From the NCBI RefSeq assembly GCF_905220995.1, contig NZ_CAJNBJ010000001.1, positions 992,001-1,056,000 on the forward strand: 64,000 nt of DNA. Direction: 5' to 3'. Position numbers and translations under genes: made by a program. The notes beneath the pieces are model-generated. The model worked only from the letters and a program-made list of their open reading frames with translations. It searched no databases and was not told the origin of the DNA. The DNA comes from Nitrospira defluvii (lineage in GTDB: Bacteria; Nitrospirota; Nitrospiria; Nitrospirales; Nitrospiraceae). Of the stretch, positions 35,560 through 43,508 are shown piece after piece (position 1 is the stretch's first letter; the number at the start of each line of letters is the position of its first letter).

Positions 35560-35676
35560 CCGGATCCCGATTCAACCCACCCCTAACGCCGCTCCCTTCT
35601 CCACATTGACTTCCTGCCGAGCGATCCGCACACTACGCCCGCTTTCGTGGGCCGTTCATACGAGCAAGAGACCAGA

Positions 35677-36108
35677 ATGATCGCTTGGTGGACTCCTCAA
35701 TTACACGCGGTGCTGGGCGGGCTTGTCATCGCCATCGGCATCGTCGTCATGTGGGAGCAAGCCGTTTTGCTCTGGGCACTGCTTGTTGGCACCATCGCCA
35801 CCGCCTTTCTCCTGTGGAAGGGACGGAGTATCGGAACCGTCTGGGCATGGACCACCTTGGGACTCGGCGTGGAAAGCATGACCTGGCCGATCGTGACCAT
35901 GGTGAAGATGCGCATGGAAGGCAGTCAACCGACCGAGGAACAGATGGGCACCATTCTAAACGCGGTCATCTTTGGACTCTTCACGTCGGTCTTCTGGGTC
36001 ACCTTTGCCTTCGGCCTCTTTAAACGCCTCCGGGAACAACAGGCACCCCCGGCTCCCGCGACAAAATCCGCTCCGAGCCGGAAGAACAAAAAGCGGGCAC
36101 GGACCTAA
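35677..36108 (+). CDS. Small inner-membrane protein of unknown function
   Basis: 143 residues from the ATG at 35677. Four membrane helices are visible at roughly 8-25, 28-46, 50-72 and 95-115, the first being LHAVLGGLVIAIGIVVMW. The C-terminus is Lys/Arg-rich (APSRKNKKRART) and probably cytoplasmic. No family was recognised. It converges with priA, whose stop is 6 bp away. Confidence 0.65.
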   Translation: MIAWWTPQLHAVLGGLVIAIGIVVMWEQAVLLWALLVGTIATAFLLWKGRSIGTVWAWTTLGLGVESMTWPIVTMVKMRMEGSQPTEEQMGTILNAVIFGLFTSVFWVTFAFGLFKRLREQQAPPAPATKSAPSRKNKKRART

Positions 36109-36114
36109 TCCGCA

Positions 36115-38478
36115 TCAGGTCATCGAGACCGGATCCACATCAATCTCGAACCGGAGCGCACCCTGCCGCGATTCCCGCTCCAGTTCCTCACGCGTCCGCA
36201 ACACCGCGGCCCTTCCGCCCTCCGAAGAATCAGCTTTCACCAAGATCTGGTAACAATACCGACCTCGAACCATGGCATGAGGCGCTGGGGAGGGGCCGAG
36301 AATGAGAGGCTGGCGCGACTCCCCCGCCACCCCGGCGAAGCCTGCTGGCTGGGGCACGCCATGACCGCCACTGATCGGTGCGCCCTGAGCAGAGAAGACT
36401 TGCCCTCGTAACAGCGCCACCCAGCGATGAGCGGCCCGCGCCACCGACGGCTCTGCTGTCCCGGACACGTCCAACCGAATCAGGGACGTCCAGGGCGGAT
36501 ACTGGAGTAGTTGCCGGAAGGCCTGTTCTTGCGCCACAAACAATTCCTCTTTACCAGACGCGAGCGCCAGGATCGCGTGATGATCGGGGAGCCGAGTCTG
36601 CACGAGCAGGCGGCCGCCGGCGGTCGCCGGGAGGGCCAAGTCAGCTGCATCCACAAGACCGTGATACATCCGTTCCGCTGAGCGGAAATCGGGAATGTGC
36701 AAGCCCGCATCCGCGTCCGGCACCGCCACGAAGGCAGCCTTCGCTTGCAGCGCCAACCGAAACAACATCTGCGTGCCGATCACGATGTCGAGTTCTCCCG
36801 CATCCAGCAGTCGCCTGACGGCTCGAGCGTCAGCCGGGCGACGGATCGTCTCACCATCCACGCGCCCCACACGGGCCAGGGGAAACATCCGTCGAACCGC
36901 CTCTTCGATCCGTTCTGTACCAGACCCGACCGGTTCCAGCTTCAGAGATCGGCATCGCGGACAATGATCCGGCACAGGTTTGGCGCGCCCGCAGAAGTGG
37001 CACCGCACCTGGCTGCGGTGCCTGAAGAACGTTAATGCAACGCTGCAGACATCGCACTGCGGCATCGCTCCGCAATCCCCGCAATGAAGGACACTCGCAA
37101 ATCCCTTCCGATTGAGGAAGAGCACCACCAACAACCGTTGCTGCAAGGCGTCGCGAATACCTTCGCATAGGGGAGGCGTAAGCACCGTTCCGGCAGAGGA
37201 GTCTCTGCCGTATGCCTTCAGGTCGATCACCTGAATCTTGGGACCCTGTGTGGGATTGCGGTACACACAGGCCATCATCAGGCCCTGCCGAACTGCCAAC
37301 CAACTTTCCAGCGAAGGATGGTTCGAGGCCAGCACCAACACCGCACGGTCGCGACGGGCACGTTCCTGCGCCACATCTCGAGCATGGTACCGCGGCACCT
37401 GCTCTTCCTTGAGTGACGTATCATCCTCTCCTTCCACCCACACCAGTCCAAGTCGGTCGATCGGAGCAAATACGGCCATGCGGGTGCCAATCACGATCGT
37501 AGCCGACGCCACTCGGGCCGCTTGCCACGCCGCCTCCCGCTCCTTCACGGAAAGACCGCTATGCAGGAGCATCGCCTGCTCGCCGACCGCCGCAAACACT
37601 CCAGCCAACCGACCGGCGTTTTCGACATCCCCCGTGACGACTAGGACTCGCCGACCGCGGCGAAGAGTGGCTTGCGCAGCCTGCACAAGACACCAGTGCC
37701 GCGTGGCACGTTCACCTTCAAGCAAAAGAGCCGAATACCCGTCCGCCGCCACCTGTTTGTCGATCACCATCAGCCACGACTGCGCTTCCGCCGACAGGGG
37801 CGGTGAAGCCTCACCAGCTTCCTCCATTGGCAGGGAAAGCCCCGTGGTCAGGACAAGTTTCTTCCCCCTGCGAGTACCCGTCGGAGCGACTGCTGCATCA
37901 CTCCGCACGACCAGCCCCTTGCGGACCAGCGCTCGCAACGCCGTCACCGAGCTCGACGTGTCGCCTTGTAGAAGAGTGCGTTCCATGATGCCCTTCGGGC
38001 GCCGACGCAGACGCGCGAGGAGCCGCATTTCGTCTTCCCCCACTCCACTGTGAGTGGAGAGATCTGCCAACCCATGCGCTGTCGGGAGATATCGAGCCTG
38101 AAGTCGTCGAGGCTGCTCAACGGGAGGAAGGACGAGTTTGATGCATTGCCCCCAGGGTGCGGCATATCGTTCCGCAACCCAGCGGCTTAATTCAACCTGA
38201 GCAGGTGTCAGCACGTGGTCTAGCGACGTCTCGCCGCACGAACGCAGCGATTTGAGTCCTGCCTCCGGTGCTCCTGACGGTGGCCGGTGATGAAGAGCAA
38301 TGACCACGCCCTGCAGATCCTGCGTCCCAAACGGCACGATCACCGATTGCCCGATGACGATTTGTCCACGGAGTTCTGTCGGGACAATGTAGGTAAAGGA
38401 TCGGTCAAGCCGACGAGGCAGCACCACATCGACATAGCCCGGGAGGGGTGCAGCCGCCTGCACAGGTTGGTTTCGCAT
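36115..38478 (-). CDS. priA: PriA-like replication restart protein without helicase motifs
   Basis: 787 residues from the ATG at 38478 (a TTG at 38493 is an alternative). The overall PriA layout is clear: N-terminal 3'-DNA-binding domain (PGYVDVVLPRRLDRSFTYIV), helicase lobes, a zinc module with eight Cys (466, 469, 475, 478, 493, 496, 506, 509) and the C-terminal domain. The ATPase motifs are gone: Walker A GVTGSGKT reads GERATRHW (~255-262), the DEEH box reads EGED (~349-352), and the GRAGR of motif VI reads as ADLAL. GSGTERIEEAV is kept. It is probably a structural restart factor without unwinding activity, as annotated for actinobacterial PriA. Confidence 0.9.
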   Translation of the reverse strand: MRNQPVQAAAPLPGYVDVVLPRRLDRSFTYIVPTELRGQIVIGQSVIVPFGTQDLQGVVIALHHRPPSGAPEAGLKSLRSCGETSLDHVLTPAQVELSRWVAERYAAPWGQCIKLVLPPVEQPRRLQARYLPTAHGLADLSTHSGVGEDEMRLLARLRRRPKGIMERTLLQGDTSSSVTALRALVRKGLVVRSDAAVAPTGTRRGKKLVLTTGLSLPMEEAGEASPPLSAEAQSWLMVIDKQVAADGYSALLLEGERATRHWCLVQAAQATLRRGRRVLVVTGDVENAGRLAGVFAAVGEQAMLLHSGLSVKEREAAWQAARVASATIVIGTRMAVFAPIDRLGLVWVEGEDDTSLKEEQVPRYHARDVAQERARRDRAVLVLASNHPSLESWLAVRQGLMMACVYRNPTQGPKIQVIDLKAYGRDSSAGTVLTPPLCEGIRDALQQRLLVVLFLNRKGFASVLHCGDCGAMPQCDVCSVALTFFRHRSQVRCHFCGRAKPVPDHCPRCRSLKLEPVGSGTERIEEAVRRMFPLARVGRVDGETIRRPADARAVRRLLDAGELDIVIGTQMLFRLALQAKAAFVAVPDADAGLHIPDFRSAERMYHGLVDAADLALPATAGGRLLVQTRLPDHHAILALASGKEELFVAQEQAFRQLLQYPPWTSLIRLDVSGTAEPSVARAAHRWVALLRGQVFSAQGAPISGGHGVPQPAGFAGVAGESRQPLILGPSPAPHAMVRGRYCYQILVKADSSEGGRAAVLRTREELERESRQGALRFEIDVDPVSMT

Positions 38479-38606
38479 GCGGCATTCTAACAACAGCGGA
38501 CTGGAGCAACAATGACAGTCGACGAAGGAATCAGACAGGGAGTGACACCGAGGGAAGAACGACGCGGCGACCGGCTTACATGAGGCAAGCCGGCCGCCGT
38601 TAAGGA

Positions 38607-40157
38607 CTATGAACCGGAAGTGGGTGGAGGCGTGCCTGCATCCGCAGGCGTAACCGGGACGACGACATCCGGAACCGCAGGCGCTCGATCAGCCGGCACC
38701 TCGGACGAAGTCGCCAGAGGCTGAATGGCAGGTGCGGCTGGTAGGCCATCGTCCGTGGCGGGCGCCGAGCCCAGTTGATTGTAGCTATACTGCGCCAGCC
38801 CCGCCTCTCCTTCGGTGACGGGCACCTTCACCGATTGAGGCAGTGCGCCGCTTTCCGGCGATTCGAGCACGATTTCAATGCGGCGATTTTTCTTTCTTCC
38901 GGCCTCGGTACCGTTGCTAGCAACCGGTCGGCTCGCTCCATACCCTACCGCCGACAGTTTTGCGGAATCCATTCCGCCCTTTTCGACCAGATAGCGTACG
39001 ATTTCCGCCGCGCGTGCTTTGGATAACTCCCAGTTCGTAGGAAAGGCCCCCTTCAACGACGGTCCGATCTCCATATTGTCAGAATGACCCTCAACACGCA
39101 CCTGCTGGGAGCCGGCCGCGGTCATCAAATATTCCGCCACCTGTTCCAGGATAGGCATGCCTGCGGGCTTGATCTTCACCTCACCCGACTCATATTCCAA
39201 CTGATCTGCCAAATCATCAAGATTCAACCGTATCCCGCCGCGCAGGCGCTCAGTGCCCGCCTTGTTCGCGGCCCGCGGCTCCTGCTGAGCGGAAGCGGTG
39301 GAGTGGCTGTTCGCAACTGTGACCGGCTGAACTATTGCCGCAGGAAAGTCCTCTTCCCTCTGGTCCGATTGCAGCGCCTGCTGAACTGTTGAAACATGTT
39401 TCGTGCGCAGACGATCACCGATGAGGGCTCGAGCCACAGCTTTCGATATGACCGCAGCAGCGGTATGCGCCTCGGTAGAGAGGACTTTGACCTCGCCGAT
39501 CTTTCGTTCAGGAAGGCCGCCACCCGTGCGGAATACTTCCAGGCAATCTCCGGCGTGCAGACCGTCAGCCTGGCCTTTATCGAGATAGACGATGTTGCCT
39601 TGGGCCACGAGAGACATGTGCTTGTCGGACTGCAATTCAACGATCATGGCCTCGACATCACCGCCGGTTGAGGCCGGCTCAACGATCTCCTCGGCGGCAG
39701 GAGGCGTAAACCGCGCGACCGGATCACCGGTAGAGATGGGCGCGTACGAGCGCACGACTTGCACGCCGACCAGCAGCGGATCGACTTGAATAACCTTGAC
39801 CACCCCGACCCGGTTGATGACATAACCGAGGTACTCTTTGGTAATGGGATGAAACACTTTGCGAGCCCGGCGATATACTGCATAGAGGTCCCCAAGGGCC
39901 GCCTCGCCGGGCTTATTCAATTTGAGATAGAGCGTGTCAGTCCCCGACCAGCCCAACATCATGCGGTTGCCCGCCAGTTGATTGTCACCAGTAATCGCAT
40001 TGACCACGCCCTCCACGGGCATGTCCTGTCGAATCGACCCGGCCGCATAAGTCAACGCGGCTTGGCCCAAGCGTACGCTTTGCGCCTCCTGGGCATGAAC
40101 AGGGGCGGCTGTGTTGGCCATGAGAATGCAGGACAGGATGGTCAGGCTGGCGCGCAT
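38607..40157 (-). CDS. Exported OmpA-domain protein
   Basis: 516 residues from the ATG at 40157, chosen for GAGGA 8 nt upstream and a clean signal peptide ending AAPVHAQE; GTG 40181 and ATG 40172 are less likely. Residues ~30-270 hold two modules with a recurrent strand-rich pattern (GDLYAVYRRARKVFHPITKE, later AGDCLEVFRTGG), a type seen in LysM- and OmpA-associated envelope proteins. Residues ~320-440 are an OmpA peptidoglycan-binding domain (VRVEGHSDNMEI, GRKKNRRIEIVLE). The tail is Pro/Ala-rich. It is probably an outer-membrane or periplasmic cell-wall protein. Confidence 0.82.
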   Translation of the reverse strand: MRASLTILSCILMANTAAPVHAQEAQSVRLGQAALTYAAGSIRQDMPVEGVVNAITGDNQLAGNRMMLGWSGTDTLYLKLNKPGEAALGDLYAVYRRARKVFHPITKEYLGYVINRVGVVKVIQVDPLLVGVQVVRSYAPISTGDPVARFTPPAAEEIVEPASTGGDVEAMIVELQSDKHMSLVAQGNIVYLDKGQADGLHAGDCLEVFRTGGGLPERKIGEVKVLSTEAHTAAAVISKAVARALIGDRLRTKHVSTVQQALQSDQREEDFPAAIVQPVTVANSHSTASAQQEPRAANKAGTERLRGGIRLNLDDLADQLEYESGEVKIKPAGMPILEQVAEYLMTAAGSQQVRVEGHSDNMEIGPSLKGAFPTNWELSKARAAEIVRYLVEKGGMDSAKLSAVGYGASRPVASNGTEAGRKKNRRIEIVLESPESGALPQSVKVPVTEGEAGLAQYSYNQLGSAPATDDGLPAAPAIQPLATSSEVPADRAPAVPDVVVPVTPADAGTPPPTSGS

Positions 40158-40736
40158 AGATAATATCCTCATCTTACTCACACTTTAGGAGGGTTGCCTG
40201 TAGCAACCTTAGCAAAGAGCGGGGGGTTGTCAAGAAACAGGACGGTGCCTTGTGGTTTGATTCAGCTCGCTGTGGATGTTATCGTAAGCCGTCCGTTGGA
40301 ACCGCTTCACGAGCCGAGCGACGCGGGACATCACATGGCCACCGGGATGCGCCGCATCAATACCCAAGTCCCACGCAGAACAAAAGTGCAACCCGCGACG
40401 CCCATGGAGTCGGAGTGGGACATCAGCACCGGAATTCCACCGAACGGATTGCGAACGCCCGCCAATAAAATGATCGCAACCACCGGGAAGGTTCAGGCTT
40501 CGACGAACGATTGCTCGGAATCGCACGAGAAGATCCCAACGAACCCCCCTTCCTAATCACCTCCGATGACCATCTCCCTCCCTGCCTCCTAACTGCTGGA
40601 CAGTATTCACTTTCTAGGACTTTCGGGACTAAAGACCTAGGTCCTTTGTGCGCTTGCTATTAAAAATAACCAGGGGCTAAGATTCCGACCTCTTCGATAG
40701 CCTTATAAGTCCTCAAACCCGTTGAGGTTCGAGTCA
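40158..40736. other. Long gene-free region upstream of the nuo operon
   Basis: 579 bp. The two open frames inside it have no ribosome-binding site and no recognisable sequence. A short hairpin (GGTTGC/GCAACC, ~40191-40207) lies near the OmpA-gene end, and a dyad-rich element at 40615-40643 near the nuo end. It should contain the nuo promoter; a weak candidate is TTGCTA/TAAGAT at 40654-40683. Confidence 0.5.
40615..40643 (+). promoter_or_regulatory. Dyad element upstream of nuoA
   Basis: TAGGACTTT (40615-40623) and AAAGACCTA (40631-40639) are inverted with one mismatch around CGGGACT. The 10-bp palindrome GACCTAGGTC (40634-40643) overlaps the right arm. TTCGGGACTAAAG matches the left half of the DosR-type box, but the right half does not. 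It is a likely operator for nuo expression; the regulator is unknown. Confidence 0.4.
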
Positions 40737-41120
40737 ATGGCCGGTTCCGAGCTCCTCTTAGAGTATCTAAGCCGATACTTTCCCGTATTGGTCTTCGTGT
40801 TCGTGGCCCTTGCATTCGGTGCCGGCACGCTACTGATCAGCTATTTCGTCCAACCGAAGTACCCGGAGCCTGAGAAGCTATCTACCTATGAGTGCGGATC
40901 TGAACCCTTTTCCGACGCCAGAATGCCGTTTCCCGTGCGGTATTACATCTTTGCCATGCTGTTTGTAATTTTCGACGTAGAAGTGATCTTTTTATATCCC
41001 TGGGCCATTGTCTTCAACAAAATCGGCCTCATCGGCCTGCTCGAAATGCTGATCTTTATCGGTCTTTTCCTCGTCGCCTATGTGTATGCGTGGCGAAAAG
41101 GAGCCTTGGAATGGGACTAA
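40737..41120 (+). CDS. nuoA: NADH-quinone oxidoreductase subunit A
   Basis: 127 residues from the ATG at 40737 (GAGG 9 nt upstream; TTG 40722 is unlikely). Three membrane helices are seen, with the conserved loop [20 protein letters not shown] and the helix [15 protein letters not shown] that NuoA proteins share. It lies near the quinone site of complex I. It starts the cluster A-B-C-D-G-I-J-K-L-M-M'-N and overlaps nuoB by 10 bp. Confidence 0.97.
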   Translation: MAGSELLLEYLSRYFPVLVFVFVALAFGAGTLLISYFVQPKYPEPEKLSTYECGSEPFSDARMPFPVRYYIFAMLFVIFDVEVIFLYPWAIVFNKIGLIGLLEMLIFIGLFLVAYVYAWRKGALEWD

Positions 41121-41638
41121 TTCAACTGGGTGGCCACGAGAAGGACGGCTCCCCCGACGTCATCACCCTCACGGTGGAAAAAGCCGTGAATTGGGCCAGG
41201 AAGGGGTCCTTGTGGCCCATGACCTTTGGACTCGCCTGCTGCGCCATTGAAATGATCGCGGCCGTCTCATCCCGGTATGACATGGATCGCTATGGAGCAG
41301 GGGTCTTCCGAGCCAGTCCTCGCCAATCCGATCTCATGATCGTCGCGGGAACAGTGTGCCGGCGGATGGCCCCGGTGATCCGAAAAATCTACGACCAGAT
41401 GCCCGAACCAAAATACGTCATTGCCATGGGCTCTTGCGCCACATCAGGCAACATTTACGACAGCTATAGTGTGGTGCAGGGAGTCGATCGATTCGTGCCG
41501 GTCGACATTTATGTGCCGGGATGCCCTCCGACTCCAGAAGCCCTATTCGATGGCATTCTGAAACTGCAAGAGCGCATCATGCAAAAGCGCGTGTTCCTCT
41601 CGCAACCGAAGGAAGTCAAGGACGCACTGAAAGTCTAA
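41111..41638 (+). CDS. nuoB: NADH-quinone oxidoreductase subunit B
   Basis: 175 residues from the ATG at 41111, which has AAGGAG 7 nt upstream; GTG 41090 is an alternative. The N2 cluster ligands are Cys43 and Cys44 (LACCAIEM), Cys109 (AMGSCA) and Cys138 (VPGCPP). N2 passes electrons to the quinone. The subunit sits at the junction of the peripheral and membrane arms. Confidence 0.98.
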   Translation: MGLIQLGGHEKDGSPDVITLTVEKAVNWARKGSLWPMTFGLACCAIEMIAAVSSRYDMDRYGAGVFRASPRQSDLMIVAGTVCRRMAPVIRKIYDQMPEPKYVIAMGSCATSGNIYDSYSVVQGVDRFVPVDIYVPGCPPTPEALFDGILKLQERIMQKRVFLSQPKEVKDALKV

Positions 41639-41656
41639 CGGACAGAAGCCGGCTTC

Positions 41657-42154
41657 ATGAGTCAACTAGCAAAACGCATCGAGGACACCTTTCCCGGCGC
41701 CTGCACAAGAGTCGTCGAGTGGCGCGGAGATCTCGCCGTCACGGTGAAGTCTGAGACCCTGCGGGATGTGGCGCGGTTTCTGCGAGACGATCCCGCCATG
41801 CGGTTCGATTATATCGTCCATGTCAGCTCAGTCGACTGGCCTGACGATGAGGAACGGTTTGAAGTCGTATACGAAGTCTATTCAATTCGCACGCGACAGC
41901 GGATCCGCCTCAAAACGCGGGTGTCTGAATCAGACTGTATCGTGGATTCCCTGACTGACATCTGGAAAGGGGCCGATTTCATGGAGCGCGAGGTCTACGA
42001 CATGATGGGTATCCGATTCCGGAACCATCCCGATCTTCGCCGCATTCTGATGCCGGACGAATACGACGAAGGGTATCCGCTGCGCAAAGACTTTCCGCTC
42101 CGTGGAAAGGGCTGGCGTGACACGTTCGAATTTTTGGATGAACCGACCCGGTAA
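41657..42154 (+). CDS. nuoC: NADH-quinone oxidoreductase subunit C
   Basis: 165 residues, the length of a stand-alone NuoC (not fused to NuoD as in E. coli). The conserved C-terminal signature is WKGADFMEREVYDMMGIRF followed by HPDLRRILMPD and GYPLRKDFPL. It is a structural subunit of the peripheral arm beside NuoD. The gap to nuoB is 18 bp. Confidence 0.97.
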   Translation: MSQLAKRIEDTFPGACTRVVEWRGDLAVTVKSETLRDVARFLRDDPAMRFDYIVHVSSVDWPDDEERFEVVYEVYSIRTRQRIRLKTRVSESDCIVDSLTDIWKGADFMEREVYDMMGIRFRNHPDLRRILMPDEYDEGYPLRKDFPLRGKGWRDTFEFLDEPTR

Positions 42155-42183
42155 CGACAGCCTGGTAGGACGATTACACGATC

Positions 42184-43431
42184 ATGGCGCAGTTCGAAGA
42201 TCAACGAACAACCGTTTATAAAGTCGATCCCGAACACCCGGAGAGCGAGACGCTCCCGACACTGAGGACCGAAGAGCTCCTCCTCAACATGGGACCGCAA
42301 CACCCGAGCACTCACGGGGTGTTGAAAGTCATCCTTGAGTTGGAAGGCGAGAGGCTGGTCAAGTCAACCCCGGTCATGGGCTTTCTCCACCGAGGAGTGG
42401 AAAAACTGGCCGAGGAGGGAACCTATCATCAATTCATCCCGCACACCGATCGCCTCGACTATGTATGCGCGATGTATAACAACTTCGCCTACTGCCGGGC
42501 GGTTGAAAAATTGATGAACATCACAGTGCCGGACCGAGCCGAGTATCTGCGGACGATCGTGGCGGAAATTCAGCGCATCATCGGCCACCAGTTCTGGCTG
42601 GGCACTCAGGCACTCGACATTGGAGCGATGACGGTCTTTTTTTACTGCTTCCGAGACCGTGAAATTCTGCTGGACTGGTTTGACGAGCTGTGCGGCGCGC
42701 GACTCACCACCAGCTGGTACCGCATCGGGGGTGTGGAACGGGACTTTACACCATCCTTGTTCGCCAAGTTGAAGCAATTCCTCGATTACTTCCCGCCGAA
42801 AATCGACGAATACGTGATCTTCTTGGAGAAGAACCGCATCTGGCTCGCGCGAACCAAGGGCGTGGCCGTGATCTCGGCCGAGGATGCGTTGAGCTTCGGG
42901 CTGAGCGGACCGACCCTGCGCGGCTCCGGCGTCGACTACGACCTTCGCAAATACGAACCCTATTCGGCCTATCCGAAGTGTGAATTCAGCGTCCCCGTCG
43001 GCAAGAACGGCGACACCTATGATCGGTATTGGATTCGCGTGCAGGAGATGTACGAAAGCGTCAAGATCATCCGCCAGTGTCTTGAACAAATCCAGGACGG
43101 GCCGATCATGGCCGACGTCCCCAGCGTGACCCTGCCTCCCAAGGAACGCGTGTTCACCAACCTGGAATCCATGATTCAGCAGTTCAAACTGTTTTCACAA
43201 GGATTCAACGCGCCTCCCGGAGAAATCTACTGCGGGACCGAGGCGCATAAAGGCGAGCTGGGCTTTTACATCGTGAGTACGGGCGGCGGAAAGCCGTACC
43301 GACTCAAAATTCGCGCGCCCTCATTCATTCACATGGGCGCGTTCGATCATATGTCGAAAGGCTATATGATCGCCGACGCCGTGACGATTTTTGGAACCTA
43401 CGACATCGTCATGGGCGAATGTGACCGTTGA
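42184..43431 (+). CDS. nuoD: NADH-quinone oxidoreductase subunit D
   Basis: 415 residues, stand-alone. The quinone-site motif NMGPQHPSTHGVLKVILE carries the conserved His, and the Tyr of the site lies in HTDRLDYVCAMYNN. The C-terminal APSFIHMGAFDHMSKGYMIA and the end MGECDR are typical. It forms the quinone-binding pocket with NuoB. The 77-bp gap to nuoG is where nuoE and nuoF would often lie, but they are absent. Confidence 0.97.
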   Translation: MAQFEDQRTTVYKVDPEHPESETLPTLRTEELLLNMGPQHPSTHGVLKVILELEGERLVKSTPVMGFLHRGVEKLAEEGTYHQFIPHTDRLDYVCAMYNNFAYCRAVEKLMNITVPDRAEYLRTIVAEIQRIIGHQFWLGTQALDIGAMTVFFYCFRDREILLDWFDELCGARLTTSWYRIGGVERDFTPSLFAKLKQFLDYFPPKIDEYVIFLEKNRIWLARTKGVAVISAEDALSFGLSGPTLRGSGVDYDLRKYEPYSAYPKCEFSVPVGKNGDTYDRYWIRVQEMYESVKIIRQCLEQIQDGPIMADVPSVTLPPKERVFTNLESMIQQFKLFSQGFNAPPGEIYCGTEAHKGELGFYIVSTGGGKPYRLKIRAPSFIHMGAFDHMSKGYMIADAVTIFGTYDIVMGECDR

Positions 43432-43508
43432 CGCATGGAGTGATCTGAAAGAATGACAACCCTGTCGTTCGACGGATCGCCGAATCGATAAATCGTAGTT
43501 GAGGAACC

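Noticed and set aside
40194-40556. Open frames on both strands in the region before nuoA
   Set aside because: No ribosome-binding site, no recognisable domains, and both strands are open over the same bases, as expected by chance in GC-rich DNA.
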